DNA from: Cohnella rhizoplanae
GTDB lineage: Bacteria; Bacillota; Bacilli; Paenibacillales; Paenibacillaceae
DNA length: 64,000 bases
NCBI RefSeq assembly: GCF_948329515.1
Contig: NZ_CAOJCN010000018.1
Span: 61,011-125,010, forward strand
Reading direction: 5' to 3'
Below, piece after piece: positions 49,791 to 58,073 of this stretch. Under the pieces are notes generated by a model that did no database searches, was not told where the DNA came from, and worked only from the letters and a program-made list of their open reading frames with translations. Position 1 is the stretch's first letter. Every line of letters begins with the position of its first letter. Both the position numbers and the translations under genes were made by a program.

Positions 49791-51722
49791 ATGTCTAATA
49801 TGAGGATCATCTTCAATTCTAAAACGTTCTTGTCCTTCCTGCTCGTCATGGCGCTCGCCATCGCCTCGGCTACGGCGGCCTTCGCCGCCACGGGCACGGC
49901 CGCCGCGACTGCGCAAGTCGTGATCAAGCTCAAGCTGGGCAGTGGACAAATGACGGTAGACGGCGTCGCCTCGGCCGTACAGCCTCCGTTCCAGAAAGGC
50001 GGCGTCACCTTCATCCCGCTGAGCGTGTTGACCAAAGGGATCGGCGCGCAGCTGCAGCTCGCGGGCAACAAGAAAATGACGCTGACGCACAGCGCGAGCC
50101 TGAAGGTCGTGATCGCGACGGGCAGTAAGACAGCATACGTGAACGGCGTGCAGAAGTCGCTGCCGGCGGCGCCCGTCGCCGTCAAGGGCTTCATGATGGT
50201 GCCGCTGCGCGTAGCCGAGCTGTTCGGCGCCAAGATCGCGTTCACCGCTTCGACCAAGGAGATCGTCATCAAGGGCCCGAAGGCCGCGGCCGCCGGCGGC
50301 AAAGCCGGCATCGACGCCGACGCCGGCAAGTCCAAGATCGGCGACAGCTACTTCCAGTGGTCGATGAACTATCCGACGGGACTCGCGCAGAACTATCAGT
50401 CCGGTACCGGCGACTTCATTTCTTTCCAGGACGTGAAGAAGGATTATTACCTGTCGGTATCGGTCGAAGACGCGGAAGAACCGCTGGATGCCAAGGCACA
50501 GTTGGATGAACTTAAAAGCTACATGGAGGATGAGACCGTAATTAACGTCAAGGAAGTGACGCTTCCTTCGGGCAAGTTACAGACGATGGTCACCAAGGCG
50601 TCCGACGGCTTCTACTACGAGTACCGCGGCATTCAGGCCAACGACCGTTTTTATATCCTGATGTTCGGCAAGAAGGCGAAGGCGGCTTCCGAGCTGGCTG
50701 CCAACGCGGCGCTCCTCAACAGCTTCGCGCCGCAGTTCGACGCCAAGAACGGCGCGCTGAAGGATCTGAGCAAGGTCAAGGACGGCGTCGTCACTTACAC
50801 GGAAGAAGACTACGGCCTCGCGATCCAGCTTCCGCCGGAGTGGGATAACGGATACGACGATGACGGAGAGATCAGCTATTACAACGACGATGCTTCGATA
50901 ACGTTCGATATCACCTCGCTTAAGTCCGGGGATACGCTCGATGCGTGGGTAGAACGCCAAAAAGCGGCCATCGACGAAGTGATCGCCGACAAATACAAGG
51001 AACCGTTCGTCACGACGGACATCGTGTGGAACGGCATTCCCGCCAAGATGGTGAAGCTCTCCTTTACGCAAGACGGGAAGTCCTGGATCGAGGATTATCG
51101 CATCTTTGCGATCAAGGGAGCTTATAAATACGATACGGATTTGAACTTTGAACGAGGAGAGTCCGAGCTGAATGCTGCGGATATTCTGGATAAGCTGCAG
51201 AACAACATGAAGGTGGACTTCGCCAGAGTCGAGAAAACGTTCGGTCAAGTGCCGGACCCGGAGGATGACATCGACCAGCACAAGACAGTCGTCAAGACGA
51301 GCAAAAAGAACGGATACAGCATAACCGTTCCCGAAGATTGGACGTACAACGGAATGAACATGGACCAAGAAGTCGTGACGTTCAACGGGGTTGGCCTGAA
51401 TTTGCTCGTCGGCTTCGAAAAGGGCACTGCCATGCAAGGGTACCCGGAAATGATGGAAAAGAGCTATACTTCCGGCGGGCTCTGGAAGCTGGAGAGTCGT
51501 ACGAACGAAACCTTGGCGGGCGAGGCGGCCGTCAAGATGGTACTTGTGCCGAATCTAACGTCGTCCGGGGGCGGCAGAATTACGCTCTACTTGATCGAGA
51601 AAAACGACAGCATCTACATGATCCAAGCCGCAATGAGCGACTCGAACGCAACCGAGTTCAATCTAAAGCAGATCGACGATGCGTTCAAGTCGTTCAAATT
51701 TAACAGCGGAATAAGAGTTTAA
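49791..51722 (+). CDS. Exported protein with copper-amine-oxidase-N-like stalk domain
   Basis: Protein of 643 residues. It has a signal peptide ending near ATAAFAA, a stalk domain at about 40-165 (MTVDGVASAVQPPF, GGVTFIPLSVLTKGI, FMMVPLRVAELFGA) and a long C-terminal part with three related-looking segments of about 140 residues (for example SYFQWSMNYPTGLA, YGLAIQLPPEWDNG and NGYSITVPEDWTYN), each like a PsbP/lipoprotein-type fold. No catalytic motif is visible. It follows an HtrA-like protease that also bears a stalk-like region, suggesting a surface role with that protease. Function unknown. Confidence 0.8.
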   Translation: MSNMRIIFNSKTFLSFLLVMALAIASATAAFAATGTAAATAQVVIKLKLGSGQMTVDGVASAVQPPFQKGGVTFIPLSVLTKGIGAQLQLAGNKKMTLTHSASLKVVIATGSKTAYVNGVQKSLPAAPVAVKGFMMVPLRVAELFGAKIAFTASTKEIVIKGPKAAAAGGKAGIDADAGKSKIGDSYFQWSMNYPTGLAQNYQSGTGDFISFQDVKKDYYLSVSVEDAEEPLDAKAQLDELKSYMEDETVINVKEVTLPSGKLQTMVTKASDGFYYEYRGIQANDRFYILMFGKKAKAASELAANAALLNSFAPQFDAKNGALKDLSKVKDGVVTYTEEDYGLAIQLPPEWDNGYDDDGEISYYNDDASITFDITSLKSGDTLDAWVERQKAAIDEVIADKYKEPFVTTDIVWNGIPAKMVKLSFTQDGKSWIEDYRIFAIKGAYKYDTDLNFERGESELNAADILDKLQNNMKVDFARVEKTFGQVPDPEDDIDQHKTVVKTSKKNGYSITVPEDWTYNGMNMDQEVVTFNGVGLNLLVGFEKGTAMQGYPEMMEKSYTSGGLWKLESRTNETLAGEAAVKMVLVPNLTSSGGGRITLYLIEKNDSIYMIQAAMSDSNATEFNLKQIDDAFKSFKFNSGIRV

Positions 51723-51736
51723 GCGTCGTGCTTAGT

Positions 51737-51773
51737 GGCGGCCTCTCCTTATCGGGAGCTGGCCGCTTTTTTA
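51737..51773 (+). terminator. Rho-independent terminator after the stalk-domain gene
   Basis: GCGGCC near 51738 pairs with GGCCGC near 51761, with an inner CTCC/GGAG pairing, and six T follow. Confidence 0.85.
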
Positions 51774-51794
51774 CGCACCCACCGCGATTTTCCT

Positions 51795-51823
51795 TTGGTC
51801 CACGCGGCGGGCTTTGCTATACT
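51795..51823 (+). promoter_or_regulatory. Sigma-A-like promoter of the U32 gene
   Basis: TTGGTC at 51795-51800 and TATACT at 51818-51823 are spaced by 17 bases. A perfect 6-bp hairpin GCCGCC-TCGA-GGCGGC follows at 51836-51851 in the leader, just ahead of the ribosome binding site GGAGG. Confidence 0.65.
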
Positions 51824-51868
51824 AATAGAGAGAACGCCGCCTCGAGGCGGCATGGAGGTTAAGCATAC

Positions 51869-54388
51869 ATGAGCGATCAAGCCGCGGTGCGGCGTGAAGA
51901 TATAGAACTGTTGGCTCCCGCCGGAGACTGGGAATGCATGCGGGCGGCCGTCGCGAACGGGGCGGACGCGGTCTTTTTCGGCGTGGAAAAATTCAATGCG
52001 CGGGCGCGCGCGAACAACTTCAAGATGGACGAGCTGCCCGAGATCATGGCATTTCTCCACCGGTACGGCGTCAAGGGCTTTCTCACCTTCAACATCCTGG
52101 TATTCGAGGACGAACTGAAGAATGCGCAGGAGCTCGTCGAAGCGTGCATCGACGCCGGCGTGGACGCGGTCATCGTGCAGGACCTCGGCCTCGTCAAGCT
52201 GATCCGCGAGATCTCGCCGGACTTCCCCATCCACGGCTCGACGCAGATGACGATCACCTCGCCGGAGGCGGTCGAGTTCACCAAGCCGTTCGGCATGGAG
52301 CGGGTCGTGCTCGGCCGCGAGAACAACCTCAAGCAGATCGCCAAGATCGGCGAGCAGGCGAAGCTCCCGATGGAGGTATTCGTGCACGGCGCGCTGTGCG
52401 TGTCCTACTCGGGTCAGTGCCTGACGAGCGAGATGTGGGGCGGGCGTTCCGCGAACCGCGGCGAGTGCGCGCAGGCCTGTCGACTGCCGTACGACCTGAT
52501 GGTCGACGGCGAGCACAAGCCGATGGGCAACATCGCCTACCTGCTGTCGCCCAAGGACCTGGCGGCGATCGACATCATGCCGGAGCTGATCGAGGCCGGC
52601 GTCACGTCGTTCAAGATCGAGGGCCGGCTGAAGAGCCCGGAGTACGTGGCCAACGTCGTGAGCAAGTACCGCAGCGCCATCGACAAATACTTTGCGGGCC
52701 AGGACGCGAGGCCGTCTACCGAAGAAGTCCGCGAGCTTCAGCAGAGCTTCTCGCGCGGCTTCACGCACGGCTTCCTCGACGGTACGAACAACAAGCAGCT
52801 CGTCGAGGGCACCTTCCCCAAGAGCCGGGGCGTATACCTCGGACGCGTGGAGCGGCTGACGCGCGACAGCGTCGTCTGTCTGCTCGAGGCGCCGCTCAAG
52901 CGCGGCGACGGTCTCGTCTTCGACGCCGGCGATCCGACCAAGAAGGAAGAGGGCGGCCGCGTCTACGATCTGCGCCGAGGCAAGGCTAAGATTGAAGGCG
53001 AGATCGCGCAGGGCGGGGAGATCGAGATCGTCATGGGCAGGAACGACGTCGACCTGACCAAGCTCCATGTCGGCGACCGCATATGGAAGACGAGCGATCC
53101 CGCGCTCGACCGCCGCCTGCGCACGACGTTCGAGACGGACAAGCCGTACCGCACGTTCCCGGTGTCCGTCACCGTGTCCGGGCGCGAAGGCGAGCCGCTG
53201 CGCACGATCTGGACCGACGCGCAGAAGAATACGACCGTCGTCGTCCAGTCCGACATGCCGCTCGAGCGCGCCATGAATCGCCCGCTCGGACGCGAAGTGC
53301 TCGAGGAGCAGCTGGGCCGCCTCGGCGGCTCGCTGTATCATCTCGGCGAGCTGACCGTCGCGCTCGAGGGCGACGTCATCGTGCCGAAGAGCGAGCTCAA
53401 CCGCATCCGCCGCGATGCGGTGCTGCAGCTCGAGCCGCTGCGCGACCGTCCGCCGGTCTACGCCAAGCGCGAGGTCGACGCCTACGGCGATGCGCCGCAT
53501 CCGGCACCGTCCGTGCTCGAGGCGGGCGGCGGACGGCTGACCGTCCTGTGTCGCACCCTCGAACAGGTGCAAGCCGCCGTCCCGACCGACGCCGCGATGA
53601 TATACGCGGATTTCGAGTTCATCAAGCAATTTCCCGACGCGATCGCGGTCTGCCGCGCGGCGGGCAAGCCGATCGCCCTGGCGACGCCGCGCATCCATAT
53701 GCCCGGCGAGAACGGCTACCACCGCAACATCCTGAAGCTCGCGCCGGACGCGGTGCTCGTGCGCAATACGGGCGCGCTGTACTTTTACCTGAAGGAACGC
53801 ATGGAGAATCCGGGCGCCAATCACCCGACGCTCATCGGAGACTTCTCCCTCAATGTGGCGAACCACAAGACGGTCCAGCTGTTCCGCGAGGCGGGGCTCG
53901 ATTGGGTGACGCCCTCGTACGATCTGAACATTCAGCAGATGGTGGATATGCTGCGCCTGTCGGACACGTCGAGGCTGGAGCTCGTCATCCATCAGCATAT
54001 GCCGATGTTCCATACGGAACACTGCGTCTACTGCACGTTCATGAGCGAGGGCACGAACTTCACCAACTGCGGACGTCCCTGCGAGGAGTCCCGCGCGTCG
54101 CTGCGCGACCGGATCGGATTCTCGCATCCGGTGCGGGTCGACGAAGGCTGCCGCAATACGGTGTACAACGCGATCGAGCAGTCCGGCGCGGAGTATCTGA
54201 CGACGTTCCAGGAGCTGGGCGTGCCGTCCTACCGGGTCGAATTTCTCGAGGAAGACGCGGAAAAGGTGCGCGAGGTGCTGTCCCTGTACCGCGCGGCCAT
54301 GCAGGGCCGGATCGGCGGCACCGAGGTATGGAAGAAGCTCAAGGCGATCAACCAGCTCGGCGTGACGCGCGGCCAGCTGGTCAAGTAA
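51869..54388 (+). CDS. Peptidase U32 family protein (YhbU/RlhA-like)
   Basis: Protein of 839 residues with the U32 barrel at the N-terminus (ELLAPAGDWECMRAAVANGA, GVDAVIVQDLGLVKLI, VFVHGALCVSYSGQCL) and a cysteine set (CVSYSGQC, GECAQAC) that suits an Fe-S site near residues 176-210. The long C-terminal part is of the DUF3656 type and ends with more cysteines (EHCVYCTFM, NCGRPCEE). Members hydroxylate RNA (E. coli RlhA at 23S C2501) or act in tRNA modification; despite the name most are not peptidases. RNA modification is the best guess. Confidence 0.88.
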   Translation: MSDQAAVRREDIELLAPAGDWECMRAAVANGADAVFFGVEKFNARARANNFKMDELPEIMAFLHRYGVKGFLTFNILVFEDELKNAQELVEACIDAGVDAVIVQDLGLVKLIREISPDFPIHGSTQMTITSPEAVEFTKPFGMERVVLGRENNLKQIAKIGEQAKLPMEVFVHGALCVSYSGQCLTSEMWGGRSANRGECAQACRLPYDLMVDGEHKPMGNIAYLLSPKDLAAIDIMPELIEAGVTSFKIEGRLKSPEYVANVVSKYRSAIDKYFAGQDARPSTEEVRELQQSFSRGFTHGFLDGTNNKQLVEGTFPKSRGVYLGRVERLTRDSVVCLLEAPLKRGDGLVFDAGDPTKKEEGGRVYDLRRGKAKIEGEIAQGGEIEIVMGRNDVDLTKLHVGDRIWKTSDPALDRRLRTTFETDKPYRTFPVSVTVSGREGEPLRTIWTDAQKNTTVVVQSDMPLERAMNRPLGREVLEEQLGRLGGSLYHLGELTVALEGDVIVPKSELNRIRRDAVLQLEPLRDRPPVYAKREVDAYGDAPHPAPSVLEAGGGRLTVLCRTLEQVQAAVPTDAAMIYADFEFIKQFPDAIAVCRAAGKPIALATPRIHMPGENGYHRNILKLAPDAVLVRNTGALYFYLKERMENPGANHPTLIGDFSLNVANHKTVQLFREAGLDWVTPSYDLNIQQMVDMLRLSDTSRLELVIHQHMPMFHTEHCVYCTFMSEGTNFTNCGRPCEESRASLRDRIGFSHPVRVDEGCRNTVYNAIEQSGAEYLTTFQELGVPSYRVEFLEEDAEKVREVLSLYRAAMQGRIGGTEVWKKLKAINQLGVTRGQLVK

Positions 54389-54417
54389 CCGGAGGCCCGG
54401 TTTTATGCAAAAAGGCG

Positions 54418-54453
54418 AAAAGCCGCTTATCCTTCGGGATGGAGCGGCTTTTT
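54418..54453 (+). terminator. Rho-independent terminator after the U32 gene
   Basis: AAAAGCCGCT (54418-54427) pairs with AGCGGCTTTT (ending about 54452), with an inner ATCC-TTCG-GGAT hairpin and a T run. The 170-bp remainder up to 54624 shows only a ribosome binding site. Confidence 0.9.
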
Positions 54454-54623
54454 GCGTCCCAGAAGACAGGTGAGGACGGGGAGTAGTTAGTCTAGCTCGT
54501 TGGCGTCCAAAACTGTTAGCGCACGATGAATTTAACATTCCGATAACCTGAAGCGCATTCAGGCTTGAGGTCCCGCTGATAAACTGGAGGCAAAACGGTA
54601 AGGATCTCAAGGAGGGAACGATC

Positions 54624-55973
54624 ATGAGGATCGCGGTAGCGGGAGCGGGGATCGTCGGGTTGACGACAGCGGCGGGATTTGCGGATCTGGGTCATCAGGT
54701 GTACTGCTGCGACGCGGACGCCGACAAAATAGAGCGGATCGCTAGCAGTAAAATGCCCTATCTCGAGCCGGGGCTGGCCGAGCTTGTGAAGCGGGGACAG
54801 GATGCGGGCCGGCTCGCCTTCGGCACCGGCATGCAGCAGGCGGTCGGCGAATCCGAGGTCGTATTCCTCGCGATCGGTACCCCTGCTACGGACGACGGGG
54901 AAATGCTCCTGGCCCAGCTCTGGGACGCCGTCGACAGCATCGGGCCGCGTGCGGACGGCGCGCGTCTGCTGGTCGCCGTGAAGAGCACGGTGCCCGTCGG
55001 CACGGCGGACCGGCTGGAGGCGCGGCTTCGTTCGAGGCTGCCGGCGGACAGCCGCGCGGATGTCGTGTCCGTCCCCGAGTTCATGCGGGACGGCCTCGCC
55101 GTGCGGGACTTTTTCGAGCCGTCCCGCATCGTCGTCGGATCGGCTTCGCTCGACGCGGCCGAGACGATGGACCGGCTGCATCGCAGATTGGCCGCGCCTA
55201 TCGTGCATACGGACCGGCGCAGCGCGGAGCTGGCCAAGCTCGCGGCGAGCGCCGCGCTCGCGATCAAGATTTCTTACGCCAACGAGATGGCCGCGCTGGC
55301 GGAGCAGACCGGGGCGGACTACCCGGACATCGCCCGCATCGTGGGGCTGGATCCGCGCATCGGCCCGCACTTTATCGGCGCCGGACTCGGCTATGGCGGC
55401 TCCAGCCTGCCCAAGGACACGCGTGCGCTCGTCCGCCTCGCGAGCGAGGCCGGCGCGCCGCAGACGGTCTTGTCGGCGGCCATACGCGCCAACGCCGCGC
55501 TGCCGCTGCGCATGGCGCGCAAACTGGAGGCCACGCTCAGCGGTCTGTCGCGGCGGCGGGTGGCCCTGCTCGGGCTGGCGTTCAAGCCAGGCACGTCGGA
55601 CCTGCGGGAAGCGCCGTCGCTGCGGCTGATCGCCGAGCTCAAGAAGCGGTATCCCGGCATTGCGCTGGCCGCCTACGACCCCGCCGTGGACGGCTCCATG
55701 AAGCGGCAGCTGCCGGCCGGCGTCGGGCTGTACGGCTCCGCGGAGGAGGCGCTTCGCGGCGCGGACGCCGCGATCGTCGTGACGGATTGGCCGGAGATCC
55801 GCAAAATATCGGCAGAAGACTACAAAAGCTGGATGAGCAGGCCTATAATATTAGATGGACGCAACTGCCTGGACACGGGCGCCTTGAACGCGCAAGGCGT
55901 CGTGTGCATCGGAGTCGGGCGTCTGCCGGCCGCGCCGCAGGAAGTTTCGGCATACCACGGACGGCACGTATAA
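54624..55973 (+). CDS. UDP-glucose 6-dehydrogenase homologue with altered active site
   Basis: Protein of 449 residues of the UDP-glucose/GDP-mannose dehydrogenase family: N-terminal Rossmann motif GAGIVGLTTAAGFADLGH, FLAIGTPATDDGE, VKSTVPVGTADRL, central KISYANEMAALAEQ and C-terminal LLGLAFKPGTSDLREAPSL. The catalytic signature normally GGSCFPKD reads GGSSLPKD, so the nucleophilic Cys is Ser261, and the catalytic Asn expected at 209 is also Ser; Lys205 and Asp265 remain. It may be inactive, may stop at the aldehyde stage, or may use another sugar. galU follows 21 bases later, which fits UDP-sugar metabolism. The ATG has GGAGGG upstream. Confidence 0.82.
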   Translation: MRIAVAGAGIVGLTTAAGFADLGHQVYCCDADADKIERIASSKMPYLEPGLAELVKRGQDAGRLAFGTGMQQAVGESEVVFLAIGTPATDDGEMLLAQLWDAVDSIGPRADGARLLVAVKSTVPVGTADRLEARLRSRLPADSRADVVSVPEFMRDGLAVRDFFEPSRIVVGSASLDAAETMDRLHRRLAAPIVHTDRRSAELAKLAASAALAIKISYANEMAALAEQTGADYPDIARIVGLDPRIGPHFIGAGLGYGGSSLPKDTRALVRLASEAGAPQTVLSAAIRANAALPLRMARKLEATLSGLSRRRVALLGLAFKPGTSDLREAPSLRLIAELKKRYPGIALAAYDPAVDGSMKRQLPAGVGLYGSAEEALRGADAAIVVTDWPEIRKISAEDYKSWMSRPIILDGRNCLDTGALNAQGVVCIGVGRLPAAPQEVSAYHGRHV

Positions 55974-55994
55974 TGTAGAGAGGAAGCCTGTCCC

Positions 55995-56870
55995 ATGAAA
56001 GTCCGCAAGGCCATCATTCCCGCAGCCGGACTCGGCACCCGCTTTCTCCCCGCTACGAAGGCGATGCCCAAGGAGATGCTGCCGATCATCGACAAGCCGG
56101 GCATTCAATATATCGTAGAAGAAGCCGTCGCATCCGGCATCGAGGATATCATTATCGTCACCGGCAAAGGCAAGCGGGCGATCGAGGATCATTTCGACAG
56201 CTATTACGAGCTTGAGGAGAACCTGCGGCAGAAGGGCAAGCTGGATCTGCTCTCCGAGGTGCAGCACGCTTCGGATATGATCGACATTCACTATATTCGC
56301 CAAAAGGAAGCCAAGGGGCTCGGACATGCGATCTGGTGCGCGCGCAACTTCATCGGCGACGAACCCTTCGCCGTGCTGCTGGGCGACGACATCGTCCGCT
56401 CCGAGACGCCGTGCCTCAAGCAGATGATGGATGTTTACGACCAAGTGCAGAGCAGCGTGCTGGCCGTCAAGCGCGTGCCCGAGAACGAGATCTCCCGCTA
56501 CGGCATCGTGGACCCGGCGGATGGCGCCGACCTGAGCAAGGATATCGTTCCGGTTCGCGGCGTCGTGGAGAAGCCCGCTGCCGAGCGCGCGCCCTCCAAC
56601 ATCGCCATTATGGGCCGTTACATTCTGACGCCGGCCATCTTCGGCCTTCTCGAGACCCAGGGTACCGGCGCTGGCGGCGAGATTCAGCTGACGGACGCCA
56701 TCTCCCGGCTGCTCCGGCAAGAATCGGTCTACGCCTACGCCTTCGAGGGCGACCGCTACGATACCGGCGAGAAGCTCGGCTACCTGAAGACGATCGTCGA
56801 CTTCGCGCTCGAGCGTCCGGATCTCGGCGAGGCGTTCAGAGCTTATCTGGAGAGCAAGCTGCGGGGTTGA
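55995..56870 (+). CDS. galU: UTP-glucose-1-phosphate uridylyltransferase
   Basis: Enzyme of 291 residues making UDP-glucose from UTP and glucose 1-phosphate for wall polymers, glycolipids and exopolysaccharides. Motifs are KAIIPAAGLGTRFLPATKAM, PIIDKPGIQYIVEEAV, FAVLLGDDIV and YGIVDP. Its length and sequence match GtaB/GalU. It lies 21 bases after the UDP-glucose dehydrogenase homologue, forming an operon that would make and oxidise UDP-glucose. A terminator follows. Confidence 0.95.
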   Translation: MKVRKAIIPAAGLGTRFLPATKAMPKEMLPIIDKPGIQYIVEEAVASGIEDIIIVTGKGKRAIEDHFDSYYELEENLRQKGKLDLLSEVQHASDMIDIHYIRQKEAKGLGHAIWCARNFIGDEPFAVLLGDDIVRSETPCLKQMMDVYDQVQSSVLAVKRVPENEISRYGIVDPADGADLSKDIVPVRGVVEKPAAERAPSNIAIMGRYILTPAIFGLLETQGTGAGGEIQLTDAISRLLRQESVYAYAFEGDRYDTGEKLGYLKTIVDFALERPDLGEAFRAYLESKLRG

Positions 56871-56907
56871 GTTTACCCCTTATTATGAATAATCGCGTGA
56901 AGCGCAC

Positions 56908-56943
56908 GCCGTCGTCCCCTTCGGGGATGGCGGCCTTTTTTGT
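56908..56943 (+). terminator. Rho-independent terminator after galU
   Basis: GCCGTCGTCCCC pairs with GGGGATGGCGGC around a TTCG loop and is followed by six T. Confidence 0.88.
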
Positions 56944-56973
56944 TTGATTTTACGTATCCGGAGGTTATATTAG

Positions 56974-57189
56974 ATGGCTAAATTCAAGCGTGGGAACGCC
57001 GATGACACCGTCAGCGCATTCATCGAAAAGCAGCGGAAATCCGCACGCGGCCAGCGTCCCGAGATGCTGAACCGCGACCTTAGTTGCACGATCAAGTTGC
57101 TGACAGACATTTTGCTGCCCGTGTTCGGTTCGCTCGAAGGCTTTCATCCAGAGCACGAGATCGTCGGCGCGAACGGGGTCAAGTCTTAA
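56974..57189 (+). CDS. Small hypothetical protein
   Basis: Protein of 71 residues, basic N-terminal half (MAKFKRGNADD, EKQRKSARGQRPEML) and a hydrophobic middle (TIKLLTDILLPVFGSLEGF). I do not recognise it. A good ribosome binding site (CGGAGG) lies 9-10 bases ahead of the ATG and the gene is placed between a terminator and pcrB, so it is probably real. The third-position GC content is lower than in its neighbours. Confidence 0.6.
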   Translation: MAKFKRGNADDTVSAFIEKQRKSARGQRPEMLNRDLSCTIKLLTDILLPVFGSLEGFHPEHEIVGANGVKS

Positions 57190-57280
57190 CTCCAAGATTT
57201 GCGTGCGGAAATCCCCGCCGTTCGCCTTCCCCCTCGCCGCGATTTCCTGTAGACTAGGGGTAAACGCCGTGGAGGAACGC

Positions 57281-58003
57281 ATGATCGCATTTTCGGGTAT
57301 GTATGCCGCGTGGCGGCACGTATTCAAGCTGGACCCCGACCGCGCGATCTCGGACGAGGCGCTGGAGCGGATCTGCCTGTCCGGCACGGACGGCATCCTC
57401 GTCGGCGGTTCGAGCGGCGTCACTTTTGACAATACGGTGGAGCTCCTGTCGCGCATCCGCCGCTACGAGGTGCCGTGCGCGCTCGAGCTGACCGGAGCGG
57501 ACAGCGCCGTGCCGGGCTTCGACGGCTACTTCGTACCCACGGTGCTTAACGCCGGCCGGACGGATTGGCTCGTCGGGCGACAGGTCGAGGCGCTGGCCGA
57601 GTACGGCGCGTTCATGCCGTGGGAGCTCGCCGCCAGCCAAGCCTACCTGATCCTGAACGGCGAGTGCACGGCGGCAAAAGTGACGGAAGCGCGGACGCAG
57701 CTGACTGCGGACGAGGTGCTCGCCTATGCCCTGGTGGCCGACCGTCTCTGGCGCGTGCCCGTGATCTATATGGAGTACAGCGGGACATACGGGGACATGG
57801 CACTCGTCCGGCAGGTAAGAGACCGGCTGGCGCAGGCGAGGCTGTTCTACGGCGGCGGCATCGCCACGCCCGAGCAGGCGCGGGCGGCCGCCGAGTCCGC
57901 GCACACGATCGTCGTGGGCAATGTCATCTACAGCGACCTGGCCGCGGCTCTCGCGACGGTCGATGCGGCCAAGCCTGAGGCTTGTGCCGGCGACATAGCC
58001 TGA
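57281..58003 (+). CDS. pcrB: Heptaprenylglyceryl phosphate synthase (PcrB)
   Basis: TIM-barrel prenyltransferase of 240 residues joining heptaprenyl diphosphate to glycerol 1-phosphate for an archaeal-type ether lipid. Motifs are WRHVFKLDPDRAISDEALE, SGTDGILVGGSSGVTFDN, YMEYSGTYGD and YGGGIATPEQARAA. The ATG at 57281 has GGAGG 5 bases upstream and matches the expected N-terminus; the frame is open back to 57203. It precedes pcrA by 70 bases, the usual Bacillales arrangement. Confidence 0.92.
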   Translation: MIAFSGMYAAWRHVFKLDPDRAISDEALERICLSGTDGILVGGSSGVTFDNTVELLSRIRRYEVPCALELTGADSAVPGFDGYFVPTVLNAGRTDWLVGRQVEALAEYGAFMPWELAASQAYLILNGECTAAKVTEARTQLTADEVLAYALVADRLWRVPVIYMEYSGTYGDMALVRQVRDRLAQARLFYGGGIATPEQARAAAESAHTIVVGNVIYSDLAAALATVDAAKPEACAGDIA

Positions 58004-58073
58004 CGCAGCGGCATCTTTCGCTGCGGCGTGGCGGGATATCCCTTAAGCTACGAGCAAAGGAGCGTTTAATCAT

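Noticed and set aside
51749..54625. 958-codon minus-strand frame opposite the U32 gene
   Set aside because: Antisense shadow rich in Arg, His, Leu and Asp, without motifs or ribosome binding site; the plus-strand U32 protein is clear.
58028..58048. GGGATATCCCTTAAGC upstream of pcrA as a further repeat copy
   Set aside because: It shares only the GATATCCC core and has no CAGG end; chance palindrome is likely.
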